Shown here: positions 8,277-17,073 of the stretch, piece after piece
Position numbering within the stretch: position 1 is the first letter of the stretch
How the letters are laid out: every line of letters begins with the position of its first letter
Assembly (NCBI RefSeq): GCF_014904705.1
Contig: NZ_JACZCQ010000003.1
Location: 372,001 to 436,000 of the forward strand
DNA: 64,000 nucleotides
Direction: 5' to 3'
Source: Nisaea sediminum
Lineage (GTDB): Bacteria; Pseudomonadota; Alphaproteobacteria; Thalassobaculales; Thalassobaculaceae
Made by a program: the position numbers and the translations under genes
The notes under the pieces: model-generated
Told to the model about the DNA's origin: nothing
The model's input: the letters and a program-made list of their open reading frames with translations, nothing else
Databases searched by the model: none

Positions 8277-9173
8277 ATGACGAACGACCGTTTCGGGGCG
8301 CGGGAAGACGCCGAAGGCACGCGCGCCGGAATCGGCATCATGCTCGTGGTCACCTTCGTCTTTTCGGTGATGGATACCATCACCAAGATGGCGGCGCAGA
8401 TTTATCCGGCGCCGCAAATCCTCTGGATCCGGTACATGGTATTCGCGAGCGTGACCGTGGCGAACGGACTGCACAAACGCGGACGCTATCTCTTCGTCAC
8501 GCGCGCGCCGGTGCTGCAGATTTCCCGCGGCCTGCTCCTTGCCGGCGAAATCCTCGTTTTCATCGTCGCCTTGCGCCACCTGCCGCTGGCCGACGTGCAG
8601 GCGATCGCCGCTGCCGGACCGCTGATCACGACAGCGCTCTCGGTCCCGCTCCTGCGTGAGCAGGTAGGCATCCGGCGCTGGAGCGCGATCGGCGTCGGTG
8701 CGATCGGGGTGATGATCATCATCCGTCCGGGCTTCGCCGCCTTCGACCCGATGCATCTGGTGCCGCTTTTCGGCATCGCGCTCTATGCGGTTTATCAGGT
8801 GCTGACACGCCGGGCCGCGCGCTATGACGATGCCTCGACCACGATCCTCTATACAGGCGTCACCGGACTGTTCGCGATGACCTGCGTCGGCCCCTTCTTC
8901 TGGGTCACGCCCGACTGGTTCGGGCTGCTGATGATGGTCGGGATCGGAGTCCTCGGGCTGACCGGCCACGGGCTGCTGATAAAAGCCCTGTCGCTCGCGC
9001 CCGCGAGCGTGCTGCAGCCACTGAACTACCTGATGCTGCCCTGGGCGGTGCTCTGGGGCTATCTGATCTACGATCACCTGCCCGATCTGGCTACGGTGAT
9101 CGGCGCCGCCATCGTCGTCGCCAGCGGCATCTACACCTTCCACCGCGAGCGGGTGGTGCGCCAGGTCGGCTGA
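8277..9173 (+). CDS. DMT superfamily transporter, EamA type
   Basis: A 298-residue inner-membrane protein with about ten transmembrane helices in two homologous EamA repeats (roughly residues 14-145 and 155-292). Features include the RYMVFA segment of the first repeat and GLTGHGLLIKALSLAPASV near the end of the second, a typical DMT pattern. Such proteins export amino acids, nucleobases or other metabolites, or scavenge S-adenosylmethionine; the substrate is unknown. The last ~230 bases of this gene are present again, in broken form, at 13539-13765 on the other side of the two-component operon that follows. Downstream it converges with the EAL response regulator, 15 bases away. Confidence 0.88.
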   Translation: MTNDRFGAREDAEGTRAGIGIMLVVTFVFSVMDTITKMAAQIYPAPQILWIRYMVFASVTVANGLHKRGRYLFVTRAPVLQISRGLLLAGEILVFIVALRHLPLADVQAIAAAGPLITTALSVPLLREQVGIRRWSAIGVGAIGVMIIIRPGFAAFDPMHLVPLFGIALYAVYQVLTRRAARYDDASTTILYTGVTGLFAMTCVGPFFWVTPDWFGLLMMVGIGVLGLTGHGLLIKALSLAPASVLQPLNYLMLPWAVLWGYLIYDHLPDLATVIGAAIVVASGIYTFHRERVVRQVG

Positions 9174-9188
9174 GCGAACCGCTCCCGT

Positions 9189-11408
9189 TCATCCATGGGA
9201 AATGAAGGCTCCGTCGAATGCTCCGATCGGGGTCGGGCGGCCCATCAGATAACCCTGACCGGTTTTGCAGCCGAGAAAAACCAGCGCCTGTTTCTGGTCC
9301 TCGGTTTCGATCCCCTCGGCAACACATCCAACCCCGAGCGACTCCACCATCGCCATGATCGTGGCCGCCAACGAGTGCCGCGCCGTCCCCACTTCGAGGC
9401 CGGTAACGAAACTCCGGTCTATTTTCACCGTGTCGACCGGCATGCGGTCGAACTGGCCAAGCGAGGAGTAACCGGTTCCGAAATCGTCAATAGAGAGCAG
9501 AAATCCTTCTGCGCGCAACGCCTCGACCTGCCGGCCGGCCCAGGGCGAGGAAGACATACCGATTCCTTCCGTGACCTCGAACTCGATGGTCTCCGGCGAC
9601 AAACCGACTTCGCGCACGCCTTCCAGCAGCCGTTCGGAAAAGCCCGGCCCGTTCAGATCTGCCATGGAAAGATTAACAGCGACCCGAATAGGCGCGCCGT
9701 CGCGATCCGCCATCCAGCGGCCGACCTCGCGGAGAACAAATTCGGTGAGAAACTCTGTTTTCCCCGCGGACTCGGCGATGGGAATGAACTCGGCGGGCGA
9801 GACGAATTCGCCGTCGAGCGTCCAGCGCAGCAATGCTTCCGCACCCGTGACAGCGCCGCTTAGGAGATCGAATTTAGGCTGCAGATAGACTTCCAGTCCG
9901 TCAGAGGTCTCGGACACTGTCTCAAGCGCGGCACGTATCACCCGCGTCCGCTCGACGTCGTCCCGGATTTTCTGATCGCATTCGACGCATTCGCCGGGCC
10001 GGTGCTGATTCAAATGGAGAAAGAAAGCCATCGCCTTGCGAAGCACTGCGCCCGGCGTGCCTTCAACATCGGCGAAATCGATCAACGCGGCAGTCGCCGA
10101 GATCGGGATGGTAATTCCGTCCACCTGGATCGGAACCGCAAGCAGGCTTCCTATCGCGTCCCGCGTCAGCGATGCTTCCTCCGCCAGGATGGCGAAAAGC
10201 CCGTCTCCGATGCGCGCCAAAATAGAGTCCGAACCGGCCTTCTGCACCAGAAGATCGTAGAAAGTCTTCAGCAGCGCGAGCGTGACATCCAGCCCGTAAG
10301 TCGCGATCAGATCGCCGAGATCGTCGATTCCGACGAAGGCGATCCGTGTCGAGGCCACGTGTGCGAGATCTCCCTCCCTTGCCTGGAGCGCCTTCATGAA
10401 CGCATTCAGGTTGGGTACCTGCAGAAAATGATCCACATAAGCAAGATCGTCGAGACGCTCGACGAGGGAGAGATTCTCGAAACCCACGCTGATGTTGGTG
10501 ATGAATAGTCTCAGCAGGGCCATGTCGCTATCGGACAGTCGAGAATCTGTCTCGATCAAGCCCCACATGGCCTGATTGCCGTCGGACGGAAAATAAATTG
10601 CCATAAATCCGTTCTCGATGATCGGCTCTTTGGACCCGTTCGCGTCCTGCAGCGCTCTGCGCAACGGCAAGTCGTCGATCTCGCTGACGGAACGGCCGAT
10701 CAGGTCCGAAAATCGTCCGGCGGCGCTGACGACGACTGTGTCATCGGCACCCCGGTTCCCGGTCTTGCGAACGCAGACGACTCCATTCTCGTCGATCGAG
10801 AGGATACCGCAGATCTGTGTAAGGACGCCCCGCGAGAACAACTCGAGATTGGTGCGCTGGAACAGTTCCGTCGCACTTTCAACGATCATCTCGAGCCCTT
10901 CTCGGCTACGGGATAACGCCCTGATCTGCTCGTAGGCGCGCACCGCCGAAATCAGCGTGGTGAGCAACCCGGTCCGGGTCAGGTCTTGTTTCGTCTTGTA
11001 GTCGTCGATCTCGTATTCGGAAACGACCTTCAACTCAGGGGCGTAACCGGGCTGCCCCGTCCGCAGCACGATTCTCAGTTCGGCGAATCCGGCATCGCGC
11101 AGTTCGCGTACAAGGTTGAGGCCCGCGTCGGGCCGCTCCATTACCACGTCGATCAGGGCCACGGCGATTTCCGAGTTGGCACGGGCAACTTCGAGCCCCT
11201 CCTTTCCGGATCGCGCATGAAGCAGCGTGACGGGCCGGTCGAGGATCTTGACCCCGGACACCGCCATACGCGTTGCGTTGTGGACATCTTCGTCGTCGTC
11301 CACGACGAGGATTTTCCAGGACCTCGTGGGATCGCGGCCTGCCGCATCGGGCACATCATCGAAGATATCGAGAAATTCATCACCCGGCGTGTGAGGTTCC
11401 ATGGTCAT
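9189..11408 (-). CDS. Response regulator with DUF3369, degenerate GGDEF and EAL c-di-GMP phosphodiesterase domain
   Basis: A 739-residue cytoplasmic response regulator. An N-terminal receiver-like domain (about 30-160) has the acidic pocket DDDED and a phospho-acceptor Asp87 in ALIDVVME, followed by a DUF3369/GAF-like region. A GGDEF-like domain near 330-480 has IGDGL in place of GGDEF, so it should not synthesise c-di-GMP. The C-terminal EAL domain (about 490-735) keeps EALLRW, the DDFGTGYSS loop and KIDRSFV, so c-di-GMP hydrolysis is expected. It overlaps the stop of the upstream kinase by four bases (ATGA), so the two form one translationally coupled phosphorelay. The trigger is unknown. 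Confidence 0.9.
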   Translation of the reverse strand: MTMEPHTPGDEFLDIFDDVPDAAGRDPTRSWKILVVDDDEDVHNATRMAVSGVKILDRPVTLLHARSGKEGLEVARANSEIAVALIDVVMERPDAGLNLVRELRDAGFAELRIVLRTGQPGYAPELKVVSEYEIDDYKTKQDLTRTGLLTTLISAVRAYEQIRALSRSREGLEMIVESATELFQRTNLELFSRGVLTQICGILSIDENGVVCVRKTGNRGADDTVVVSAAGRFSDLIGRSVSEIDDLPLRRALQDANGSKEPIIENGFMAIYFPSDGNQAMWGLIETDSRLSDSDMALLRLFITNISVGFENLSLVERLDDLAYVDHFLQVPNLNAFMKALQAREGDLAHVASTRIAFVGIDDLGDLIATYGLDVTLALLKTFYDLLVQKAGSDSILARIGDGLFAILAEEASLTRDAIGSLLAVPIQVDGITIPISATAALIDFADVEGTPGAVLRKAMAFFLHLNQHRPGECVECDQKIRDDVERTRVIRAALETVSETSDGLEVYLQPKFDLLSGAVTGAEALLRWTLDGEFVSPAEFIPIAESAGKTEFLTEFVLREVGRWMADRDGAPIRVAVNLSMADLNGPGFSERLLEGVREVGLSPETIEFEVTEGIGMSSSPWAGRQVEALRAEGFLLSIDDFGTGYSSLGQFDRMPVDTVKIDRSFVTGLEVGTARHSLAATIMAMVESLGVGCVAEGIETEDQKQALVFLGCKTGQGYLMGRPTPIGAFDGAFISHG

Positions 11409-13300
11409 TCCGGTACACCCTCTCTTGCCGCAACAGATGGTTCGGGCGCGTTGACTGGAACAGTGACGACAAACATCGTGCCCTTCCCGATCTGGCTCTC
11501 CACCATGATCGTTCCTCCCAGCATGCCTGTGACGATGTTGAAACAGATGCTGAGGCCCAATCCGGTCCCGCCGTCACCAAGCCGCGTGGTGAAGAACGGC
11601 TCGAAGATTCTCTGGCGATAGGCATCGGGAATACCTTTGCCATCGTCAGAGACACGGATTTCGATCCGACCCTTTGGCGCCAGTCGGGCGGAAATCTCAA
11701 CCCGGCCGGCATCCTCTTCGTCAAAACCGTGGACCAGGCCGTTCACTGCAAGATTCATCAGCACCTGCCCGAGCGGTCCTGGATAGCTGTTCAACGTCAG
11801 ACCCGAAGCGATCTTCCAGTCCAGTCGCACCGAACTGTGCTTGAACTGCGGCTGGATGATGCTCGCGACGTCGTCGACAAGCTCGGCGAGATGGAAAGTC
11901 CTGCGCTGCTCGCTGGTCTGGTCGACGGCGACCTGCTTGAAGTTCTGGATGAGCTGCCCCGCATGGCTGAGAACACGCAGAATCACCGCGCTCCCGTCCA
12001 CAAAATCGCCCACGCATTCATCGAGCATTGTCCGGCTGACCCTACCGCTGGTAGCCGCCTCGTCCAGCGCCTTCGCCCGCTCGGAGAGCGTGCTTGCGAT
12101 CGTGACTGCATTGCCGATCGGCGTGTTCAGTTCGTGAGCTATGCCCGCCACCAGGTTCCCGAGGCTGGCAAGACGTTCGATCCGGACCAGTTCATGCTCG
12201 GTCATGTCTTTCCGTTCCTCGGCAATCCGCCGGGCAAGAGCCATGCGGCCCCAAAAGAAACTCAGTCCCGCACTGGCAAGGGCGGCGAGAAACAGGGCCG
12301 GCAGGTCGCCCAAAGTCCAGAGATCCGCAAACCGAAGGTCGCGTGCTGCGCCCAGCACGATCCAGCCCTTGTCCTCGGAAAACACGCCAGTGACACGTGG
12401 CAGGCCCGCCAGAAGAGCGGCCGGTTCAAGAACGTCGACGGCGTAATGGGTCCCATCAAACCCGAACACGCCGTTTTCCGAGGCGTTCATCGCTCTCCAC
12501 AGGTCAGGATCGAGGGCCCGGAGGGAAATGTCTCCGTCGAACATGAAGCTCCAGAGTTCGCCCGGCGGTCGTCCGGCGAGCCAATAGCCGTCGCTGTTCA
12601 GCAACTGGATCGGGTCGGTACCACCGGGACGGCGGAGATTGACATTGTCGATGAATTCGGTCGCCAGGATCTGCAATATCAGCACGCCCTGAACCTCTCC
12701 CGAAGCGTCCGCAAGCGGTGTCGCGAGACGCAGGGTCGGCCTCCAGGGTACCTCAATCTGTCCATTCTCGACATTGAGGTCCAGCTTGGAGACATAAATG
12801 CCTCCGGCCGGCAAGGTGATCGAATTCGAGAAATAGTACCTAGCGGATTTATCCTGCAGCCGGTCCGTGCCAGCGATCTTCGTCACGCCGTTCCTTCTGT
12901 CGACACGGATAAGCTCGAACCCGCTCCTGCCGAGAATACGCACCTGATCGATCGCCTCTTTCGCCGAAGCGAAGTTGGCGAACGCGGCCTCGACCTCGCG
13001 CCTGGCCGAGAGATTTCCCGACACCAGCTGACGCACGGACGCGTAGCTCGCTACGACCTCGAGGTCCGCCGCGAGATCTCGAAGTTTTTCAGCAAGCAGA
13101 CCTCTCGCCTGACCTGCAGCCTCTTCCGTCGCGAACTGGCTGCGCTTGAATTGTTTCGACAGATCGAAATAGCGCGCGGATTGAAGCGCCAGGATGGAAC
13201 CGACCAACAACAGGACGAAGCAGGGAAATGCATATCTGAGCAATCGCCGGTCTTTGAAATCCGGGACCTCTTCTGAGATCGTCGCGGTGATTGCGCTCAT
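11405..13300 (-). CDS. Membrane sensor histidine kinase with periplasmic cache-like domain
   Basis: A 631-residue hybrid-free histidine kinase. Transmembrane helix one is near residues 20-42, a roughly 265-residue periplasmic sensor region resembling dCache follows, and helix two is near 325-345. The H-box reads GIAHELNTPIGNA, so the phospho-accepting His is present. The ATPase domain has its N-box (NLAVNGLVHGF), G1 box DDGKGIP and G2 box GGTGLGLSI. It is followed by its cognate EAL response regulator with ATGA coupling. The signal sensed by the periplasmic domain cannot be deduced. This gene and its partner are flanked by direct copies of the DMT gene end. Confidence 0.92.
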   Translation of the reverse strand: MSAITATISEEVPDFKDRRLLRYAFPCFVLLLVGSILALQSARYFDLSKQFKRSQFATEEAAGQARGLLAEKLRDLAADLEVVASYASVRQLVSGNLSARREVEAAFANFASAKEAIDQVRILGRSGFELIRVDRRNGVTKIAGTDRLQDKSARYYFSNSITLPAGGIYVSKLDLNVENGQIEVPWRPTLRLATPLADASGEVQGVLILQILATEFIDNVNLRRPGGTDPIQLLNSDGYWLAGRPPGELWSFMFDGDISLRALDPDLWRAMNASENGVFGFDGTHYAVDVLEPAALLAGLPRVTGVFSEDKGWIVLGAARDLRFADLWTLGDLPALFLAALASAGLSFFWGRMALARRIAEERKDMTEHELVRIERLASLGNLVAGIAHELNTPIGNAVTIASTLSERAKALDEAATSGRVSRTMLDECVGDFVDGSAVILRVLSHAGQLIQNFKQVAVDQTSEQRRTFHLAELVDDVASIIQPQFKHSSVRLDWKIASGLTLNSYPGPLGQVLMNLAVNGLVHGFDEEDAGRVEISARLAPKGRIEIRVSDDGKGIPDAYRQRIFEPFFTTRLGDGGTGLGLSICFNIVTGMLGGTIMVESQIGKGTMFVVTVPVNAPEPSVAAREGVPE

Positions 13301-13538
13301 TCGACCCCCACGCGATAGCTCATTAACTTTTGATATCGCTGGTCACACATATTAATCGCGAAAATGACTTTCTAATTCTCAACCTGAAAGATGATAGGAA
13401 GCGTTAGACTAATAAAACCTTAATGCGATTATCCGGATCAATCTTAAAACAAACCGAGAAAACGCGGGTCGCGTACAACCCTTTTCAACAATTTGGAAAA
13501 ACGAATATCGACGACTTCCGAACCGCGCAGAAATCTCA
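13301..13538. other. AT-rich intergenic region upstream of the kinase operon
   Basis: These 238 bases upstream of the histidine kinase start are AT-richer than their surroundings and hold no plausible gene on either strand. They probably carry the promoter of the kinase/response-regulator operon (minus strand). I see no clear -35/-10 pair or palindromic operator that I would defend. The right end joins directly onto the truncated DMT fragment at 13539. Confidence 0.4.
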
Positions 13539-13765
13539 GGATCGACGTTATCGGCCTGACCGGGCACGGGCTCCTGATCAAGGCTCTGTCCGCTCGCGCC
13601 GGCGAGCGTGCTGCAGCCGCTGAACTACCTGATGCTGCCCTGGGCGGTGCTCTGGGGCTATCTGATACCTGCCCGATCTGGCGACGGTGATCGGCGCCGC
13701 CATCGTCGTCGCCAGCGGCATCTACACCTTCCACCGCGAGCGGGTGGTGCAGCCAGGGCGGCTGA
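13539..13765 (+). pseudogene. Truncated, frameshifted second copy of the DMT transporter 3' end
   Basis: This segment repeats, in the same orientation, the last ~230 bases of the intact DMT gene (8941-9173). It starts abruptly at the codon for Gly in GLTGHGLLIKALS and ends at the equivalent TGA (13763-13765). Differences from the intact copy include one inserted base near 13590, loss of eight bases where the intact gene has CTACGATC (after TCTGAT, near 13666), and one inserted base near 13751, so no frame is open throughout. The first 70 bases are more diverged than the centre, which is nearly identical. It has no start region and cannot be functional. Confidence 0.85.
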
Positions 13766-13850
13766 GCATCGTGTCGGGCCCATTCCCCCATTAATGGTGC
13801 GGTTCTTGCATCGCAATTCGCCTGATAATCAACTCTGGAGGAGCACCGCC

Positions 13851-14246
13851 ATGATCACGTCTTCCACGCAAGCGGCCATTCCAGCCGTTCTCAACGCCAG
13901 TCAGTCCGAAGGGAAAAACTCGGACACGAACAAGACCAGCGGCTCGGCAACTTCGTTTTCGGATCTGGTACAGGGGCTCGAGTCGCATGCGATGTATCCG
14001 GGATGGATGGGCGTCTATCTGCCGAAGGTCAGCGTACTGAACAACCCGGACTCGACCAAGGTCGGCTATGCGGCGTGGGAACAGAGTTTCCGTTCCGAGC
14101 ACAGAAATGAACTGAGTGAATACAGCGGAAAACTGAAACAGTATTTTGCGGAGGCATCGACGAGGACGGCCTTCGAACAGTCCGTCAGCACAGATGCCCG
14201 GATGCTTGAACTGATGGACAATCTCGAAATTCGACGCCCGTTCTGA
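13851..14246 (+). CDS. Hypothetical protein
   Basis: A 131-residue soluble protein preceded by a strong ribosome site (GGAGGAG nine bases before ATG 13851). The first ~40 residues are Ser/Thr/Asn-rich and probably disordered; the rest is predicted mixed, ending in a helix-rich segment ARMLELMDNLEIRRPF. No signal peptide, membrane helix or known motif is visible. A Ser/Thr-rich start followed by a helical body resembles small flagellum- or secretion-associated proteins, but that is only a resemblance. Codon usage is normal for the replicon. It is alone between the DMT pseudogene and the cold-shock gene. I do not recognise the family. Confidence 0.6.
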   Translation: MITSSTQAAIPAVLNASQSEGKNSDTNKTSGSATSFSDLVQGLESHAMYPGWMGVYLPKVSVLNNPDSTKVGYAAWEQSFRSEHRNELSEYSGKLKQYFAEASTRTAFEQSVSTDARMLELMDNLEIRRPF

Positions 14247-14287
14247 TCCCTGCCGGGACGTGCAGCACAGGCGGAGAAAATCTGAAC

Positions 14288-14325
14288 ATAAAAAAACGCC
14301 CATCCCCAAATCGGGCATCGGCGTT
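14288..14325 (-). terminator. Rho-independent terminator for the cold-shock gene
   Basis: On the minus strand AACGCC (14325-14320) pairs with GGCGTT (14300-14295) through a stem with two internal mismatches and a three-pair CCC/GGG upper stem, and is followed by a run of seven T residues (14296-14290). That is a good intrinsic terminator for minus-strand transcription from cspA. It lies 105 bases past the cspA stop. Confidence 0.6.
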
Positions 14326-14375
14326 CTTCAGACTGTCGTGGCAGAGGCTGCGGAAGCCGTCCGCCGGAGTCGTCC

Positions 14376-14404
14376 GAGGGCGCCGTCCGATGAACGGCGC
14401 CCTC
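14376..14404. terminator. Perfect 11-bp hairpin downstream of cspA
   Basis: GAGGGCGCCGT (14376-14386) is the exact reverse complement of 14394-14404, with a seven-base loop. There is no T run on either strand, so it may act as an mRNA 3'-end stabiliser or Rho-linked stop for cspA rather than a classical terminator. Confidence 0.45.
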
Positions 14405-14429
14405 GAAACTCACAACCCAGAGGGCTGTT

Positions 14430-14639
14430 TTACTGCGCCTGCAGATTGACCGCGGAAGACTTGCCGCGCTGGCGGTCTTCCTCGATCTCGTAGCTGATCT
14501 TGTCGCCTTCGTTCAGGCCGTGCAGGCCCGAGCGCTCAACGGCGGTAATGTGCACGAACACGTCCTTGCCGCCATCATCCGGCTGGATGAAGCCATAACC
14601 TTTGGTGGTGTTGAACCATTTCACTGTACCAGTCGCCAT
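14430..14639 (-). CDS. cspA: Cold-shock domain protein (CspA family)
   Basis: A 69-residue single cold-shock domain that binds single-stranded RNA and DNA and melts mRNA structure. RNP1 (KGYGFI, residues 13-18) and RNP2 (DVFVH, 26-30) are intact. The start at ATG 14639 ([10 protein letters not shown]) is chosen because AAGGA lies eight bases upstream; an in-frame ATG two codons earlier is less likely. Length is standard. Two hairpins follow the gene, one with a T run. The gene lies 57 bases downstream of a doubtful small reading frame, and its own leader may be long, as in other cold-shock mRNAs. Confidence 0.93.
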   Translation of the reverse strand: MATGTVKWFNTTKGYGFIQPDDGGKDVFVHITAVERSGLHGLNEGDKISYEIEEDRQRGKSSAVNLQAQ

Positions 14640-14696
14640 GATCATATTCCTTCGTCTGATCGTTGTGGTCGGGGTGGAGATCTCTGCGTGCCGCGC

Positions 14697-15053
14697 TCAG
14701 GCGGAAGCAGGGAGTTTTACGGCACCGATATTTCCGAGCATGCGGGCAAGACCCGCAGAGGCCGTATCGGGGCCGGGTTTGCGTTCGCCCTGGATGTCGG
14801 GACGGGGCGCATTCTTTTCAACCGTACGCCGGACCGAGCCGGAACGCCGGGAACCGGGAGCGGAAGACCTGTTGGCATTGGTCTTCTCCGAGCCGGATCG
14901 CACAATGCCGACGGCACTATGCCCTCTCGGCATCGCGGAGAACACTTCGCTCTGGTTTGGGATGGGGTGACCTTCTGCCGATGCGGCCTGAAGGTGGGAC
15001 TTGGCGGGGCCAAGGTCGTTAAGCTGTCTCAAATAGGCTCTTTCAATGATCAC
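14697..15053 (-). CDS. Doubtful small hypothetical protein upstream of cspA
   Basis: A GTG-initiated frame of 118 residues in the 698-base gap between cspA and the protease gene. It has reasonable amino-acid composition, an N-terminal helix (RAYLRQLNDLGPAKSHL), a basic, Ser/Arg-rich middle and a closing helix (AGLARMLGNIGAVKL). GC-rich third positions fit real coding. Against it, there is no clear ribosome site, an in-frame stop lies two codons upstream, and I recognise no family. It may instead be part of a long cspA 5' leader. The remaining 284 bases to 15337 hold only a weak CGCGGG/CCCGCG inverted repeat near 15267-15291. Confidence 0.3.
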   Translation of the reverse strand: MIIERAYLRQLNDLGPAKSHLQAASAEGHPIPNQSEVFSAMPRGHSAVGIVRSGSEKTNANRSSAPGSRRSGSVRRTVEKNAPRPDIQGERKPGPDTASAGLARMLGNIGAVKLPASA

Positions 15054-15337
15054 CGTCTAATCGCGCCAGTCTGGCTGCGGAAGATGACCCTTTATGTTCT
15101 GGAAGCTAGCGTAGATCAGCTGCCGTATTGTTAATCTGCCCGGTTGGGCTTTCTGGCAACGATCGATACGACGCCTTGCAAGAAGTTGGCACTGTTGATG
15201 ACACAATCACCATCTACGCACAATGCACGGACGTCAGATGGCCATGTTCTGACAATGAAATCAAGAGAATTCTTCGCGGGACCTGCGAAAGGCCCGCGGG
15301 ACCGGGACCAGCAACCAGTCGTCCCCGTCGTCAGATC

Positions 15338-16936
15338 TCAGACGATGTAGTCCGCGAGCGCATAGACGCTGCGTCCCTCATAGACGCCAAACGCGAGATA
15401 ATGGTCGAGCGGATTGATACCCTCCGCCGCAACATCGGGGTTCATATCGAGATAGCGCGCCGAATCGAAAGCAGCTGACGGTGCCCGCCCCTCGCTGCCC
15501 CCGAAGGAAACGAAATGGGTATAAGCGCCGCCAAGATCTCCCGGCGCCACCGCGGCACTCACGTCAGGATTCCGCCCTAGATAATACGCCGCATCGAAAA
15601 ATGCATTCGGGGCGCGTCCCTGCTCCCGGCCCAGCGTTTCGAAATGCACACGGCCGGAGGCCAGAATCCCCTCATCGACCAGGAGTTGCACATCGGGATT
15701 GCTCTCGAGATAAAACGCCTCGTCGAAGACGTAGCTTGCTCCGCTCATGCGCCCTTCGGCCAATCCGAAGACAGTGTAGTGCAGGTACCCCGACGGCATG
15801 GCTCCCGCCGCGACCGCTTCGGCAACATCCGGGTTTAGGGCGAGATAGCGATCCTCGTCGAAATTGGCGCGGTCCGTAAACGCATCGAAGGTCAGGCGAA
15901 TCTCACCGTCCCCGAAGCGCAGCAGCTCGACGCCATCCAGCGTGTCGTTTCCGTCGAATTCAACGATTCCGCCATCGCGGTCTATCCTGCCGGTTCCCCC
16001 GGACGCGACGGCGTCGAAACAAGCGAGGTCGGCACCACTGCCGCCGATCAGCATGTCCGCCCCGGCGCCTCCCGACAGCGTGTCATCCCCCACCCCTCCG
16101 TCAACAGAGTCGGCTCCCTCGCCCCCGAAGAGCAGGTCGCCGCCGCCGGCACCGGAGAGCGTATCGGCACCTGCAAGCCCCAGCGCAATGTCGTCACCCG
16201 CCCCCATCCGAACGAGGTCGTCGCCGCCATTGGCGAGATAGCGGGTGATCCCGTCCGCCGCGCTGTAACTCTCCGGAGCCTCCGTGCCCCAAGCGGTAAC
16301 ACCGTGCGTTCCGCTGCCGGGCGTCCCGTATAGATATTGCGCGGCACGGATATCGATCCAGCCGAGGGTTGAGACATAATTGCCGTTCGGATCTGTATCG
16401 CTGTTGTAGGACATGACAGTGTGATCACTGTCATCGAGCGATACGGTGAGGGTCGGCACCTCGAACGGATGTTTCAGTCCGATGGCATGACCGATCTCGT
16501 GCAGGAAGGTCAGGTAACCGTAATTCCCCGCATAGGGAAAAAGCGTGTAGTCGTAGGCACTGGAGATAAAGACGTCACCACCATAGCCGTCATCGGTAAC
16601 CGTCGCAGAGTCCGAAGCAACGGGATAAAAAGCATATCCTGCGAAATTCGGGTCGTTATCGGTCCCGAAGCGGATCTGCCCGCCAACCGCGTCCTCCACT
16701 TCGGTGAAGCTGATCCCTGAAACGTCCTGCCATGCGGCGAGCGTCTCGCGCGCCGCCTCGCGCATGGTCTCGTTCATCGGGGCGAAAACCAGGACGTCAG
16801 ATGCGCTGTAATAGGACGGCAGGCTCTCCGAGAAGGAATAGGTCACGTCGACGGGCGCACCGCGGTCGGCGATCGTGCCCCATTTGTAGTCGAGGCCGGC
16901 CAGCAGGGCGTCTAGCTCTCCATCTCCCGTGCTCAT
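15338..16936 (-). CDS. Serralysin-like RTX metalloprotease with four C-terminal NPDV repeats
   Basis: A 532-residue secreted zinc protease of the M10 serralysin type. The zinc-binding motif HEIGHAIGLKH is at residues 146-156 and the Met-turn VMSY around 175. Glycine/aspartate-rich RTX calcium-binding repeats (GGxGxDxL pattern) lie at about 240-310. From about 355 to the end there are four ~40-residue repeats with the core YLxxNPDV and a closing FGxxEGR. No N-terminal signal peptide is seen, consistent with type I secretion. The start is ATG 16936 because GGAGGAGCGCG precedes it directly. No ABC exporter or inhibitor gene is adjacent. Confidence 0.88.
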   Translation of the reverse strand: MSTGDGELDALLAGLDYKWGTIADRGAPVDVTYSFSESLPSYYSASDVLVFAPMNETMREAARETLAAWQDVSGISFTEVEDAVGGQIRFGTDNDPNFAGYAFYPVASDSATVTDDGYGGDVFISSAYDYTLFPYAGNYGYLTFLHEIGHAIGLKHPFEVPTLTVSLDDSDHTVMSYNSDTDPNGNYVSTLGWIDIRAAQYLYGTPGSGTHGVTAWGTEAPESYSAADGITRYLANGGDDLVRMGAGDDIALGLAGADTLSGAGGGDLLFGGEGADSVDGGVGDDTLSGGAGADMLIGGSGADLACFDAVASGGTGRIDRDGGIVEFDGNDTLDGVELLRFGDGEIRLTFDAFTDRANFDEDRYLALNPDVAEAVAAGAMPSGYLHYTVFGLAEGRMSGASYVFDEAFYLESNPDVQLLVDEGILASGRVHFETLGREQGRAPNAFFDAAYYLGRNPDVSAAVAPGDLGGAYTHFVSFGGSEGRAPSAAFDSARYLDMNPDVAAEGINPLDHYLAFGVYEGRSVYALADYIV

Positions 16937-17073
16937 CGCGCTCCTCCGGTTCCCGGCCACATGTCGCATTCTACGGTTGCACGACAGTTTCGTGGAGCAT
17001 AACGGTGTTGCTCACCGTTTATCCACGGCACGGAACCGCGACAAAATTGCCCGGGGAAATCTGTCCATTTATT

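Noticed and set aside
11273-13276. 667-codon plus-strand open frame opposite the histidine kinase
   Set aside because: Antisense shadow of an unmistakable kinase gene with intact H, N and G boxes.
13608-13850. Apparent N-terminal extension of the hypothetical gene at 13851 through the DMT fragment
   Set aside because: The extension is simply the frameshifted DMT remnant; a strong GGAGG site places the true start at 13851.
16030-16240. Dense repeats in the protease gene as possible mobile or satellite DNA
   Set aside because: They are the coding sequence of RTX Gly/Asp nonapeptides.
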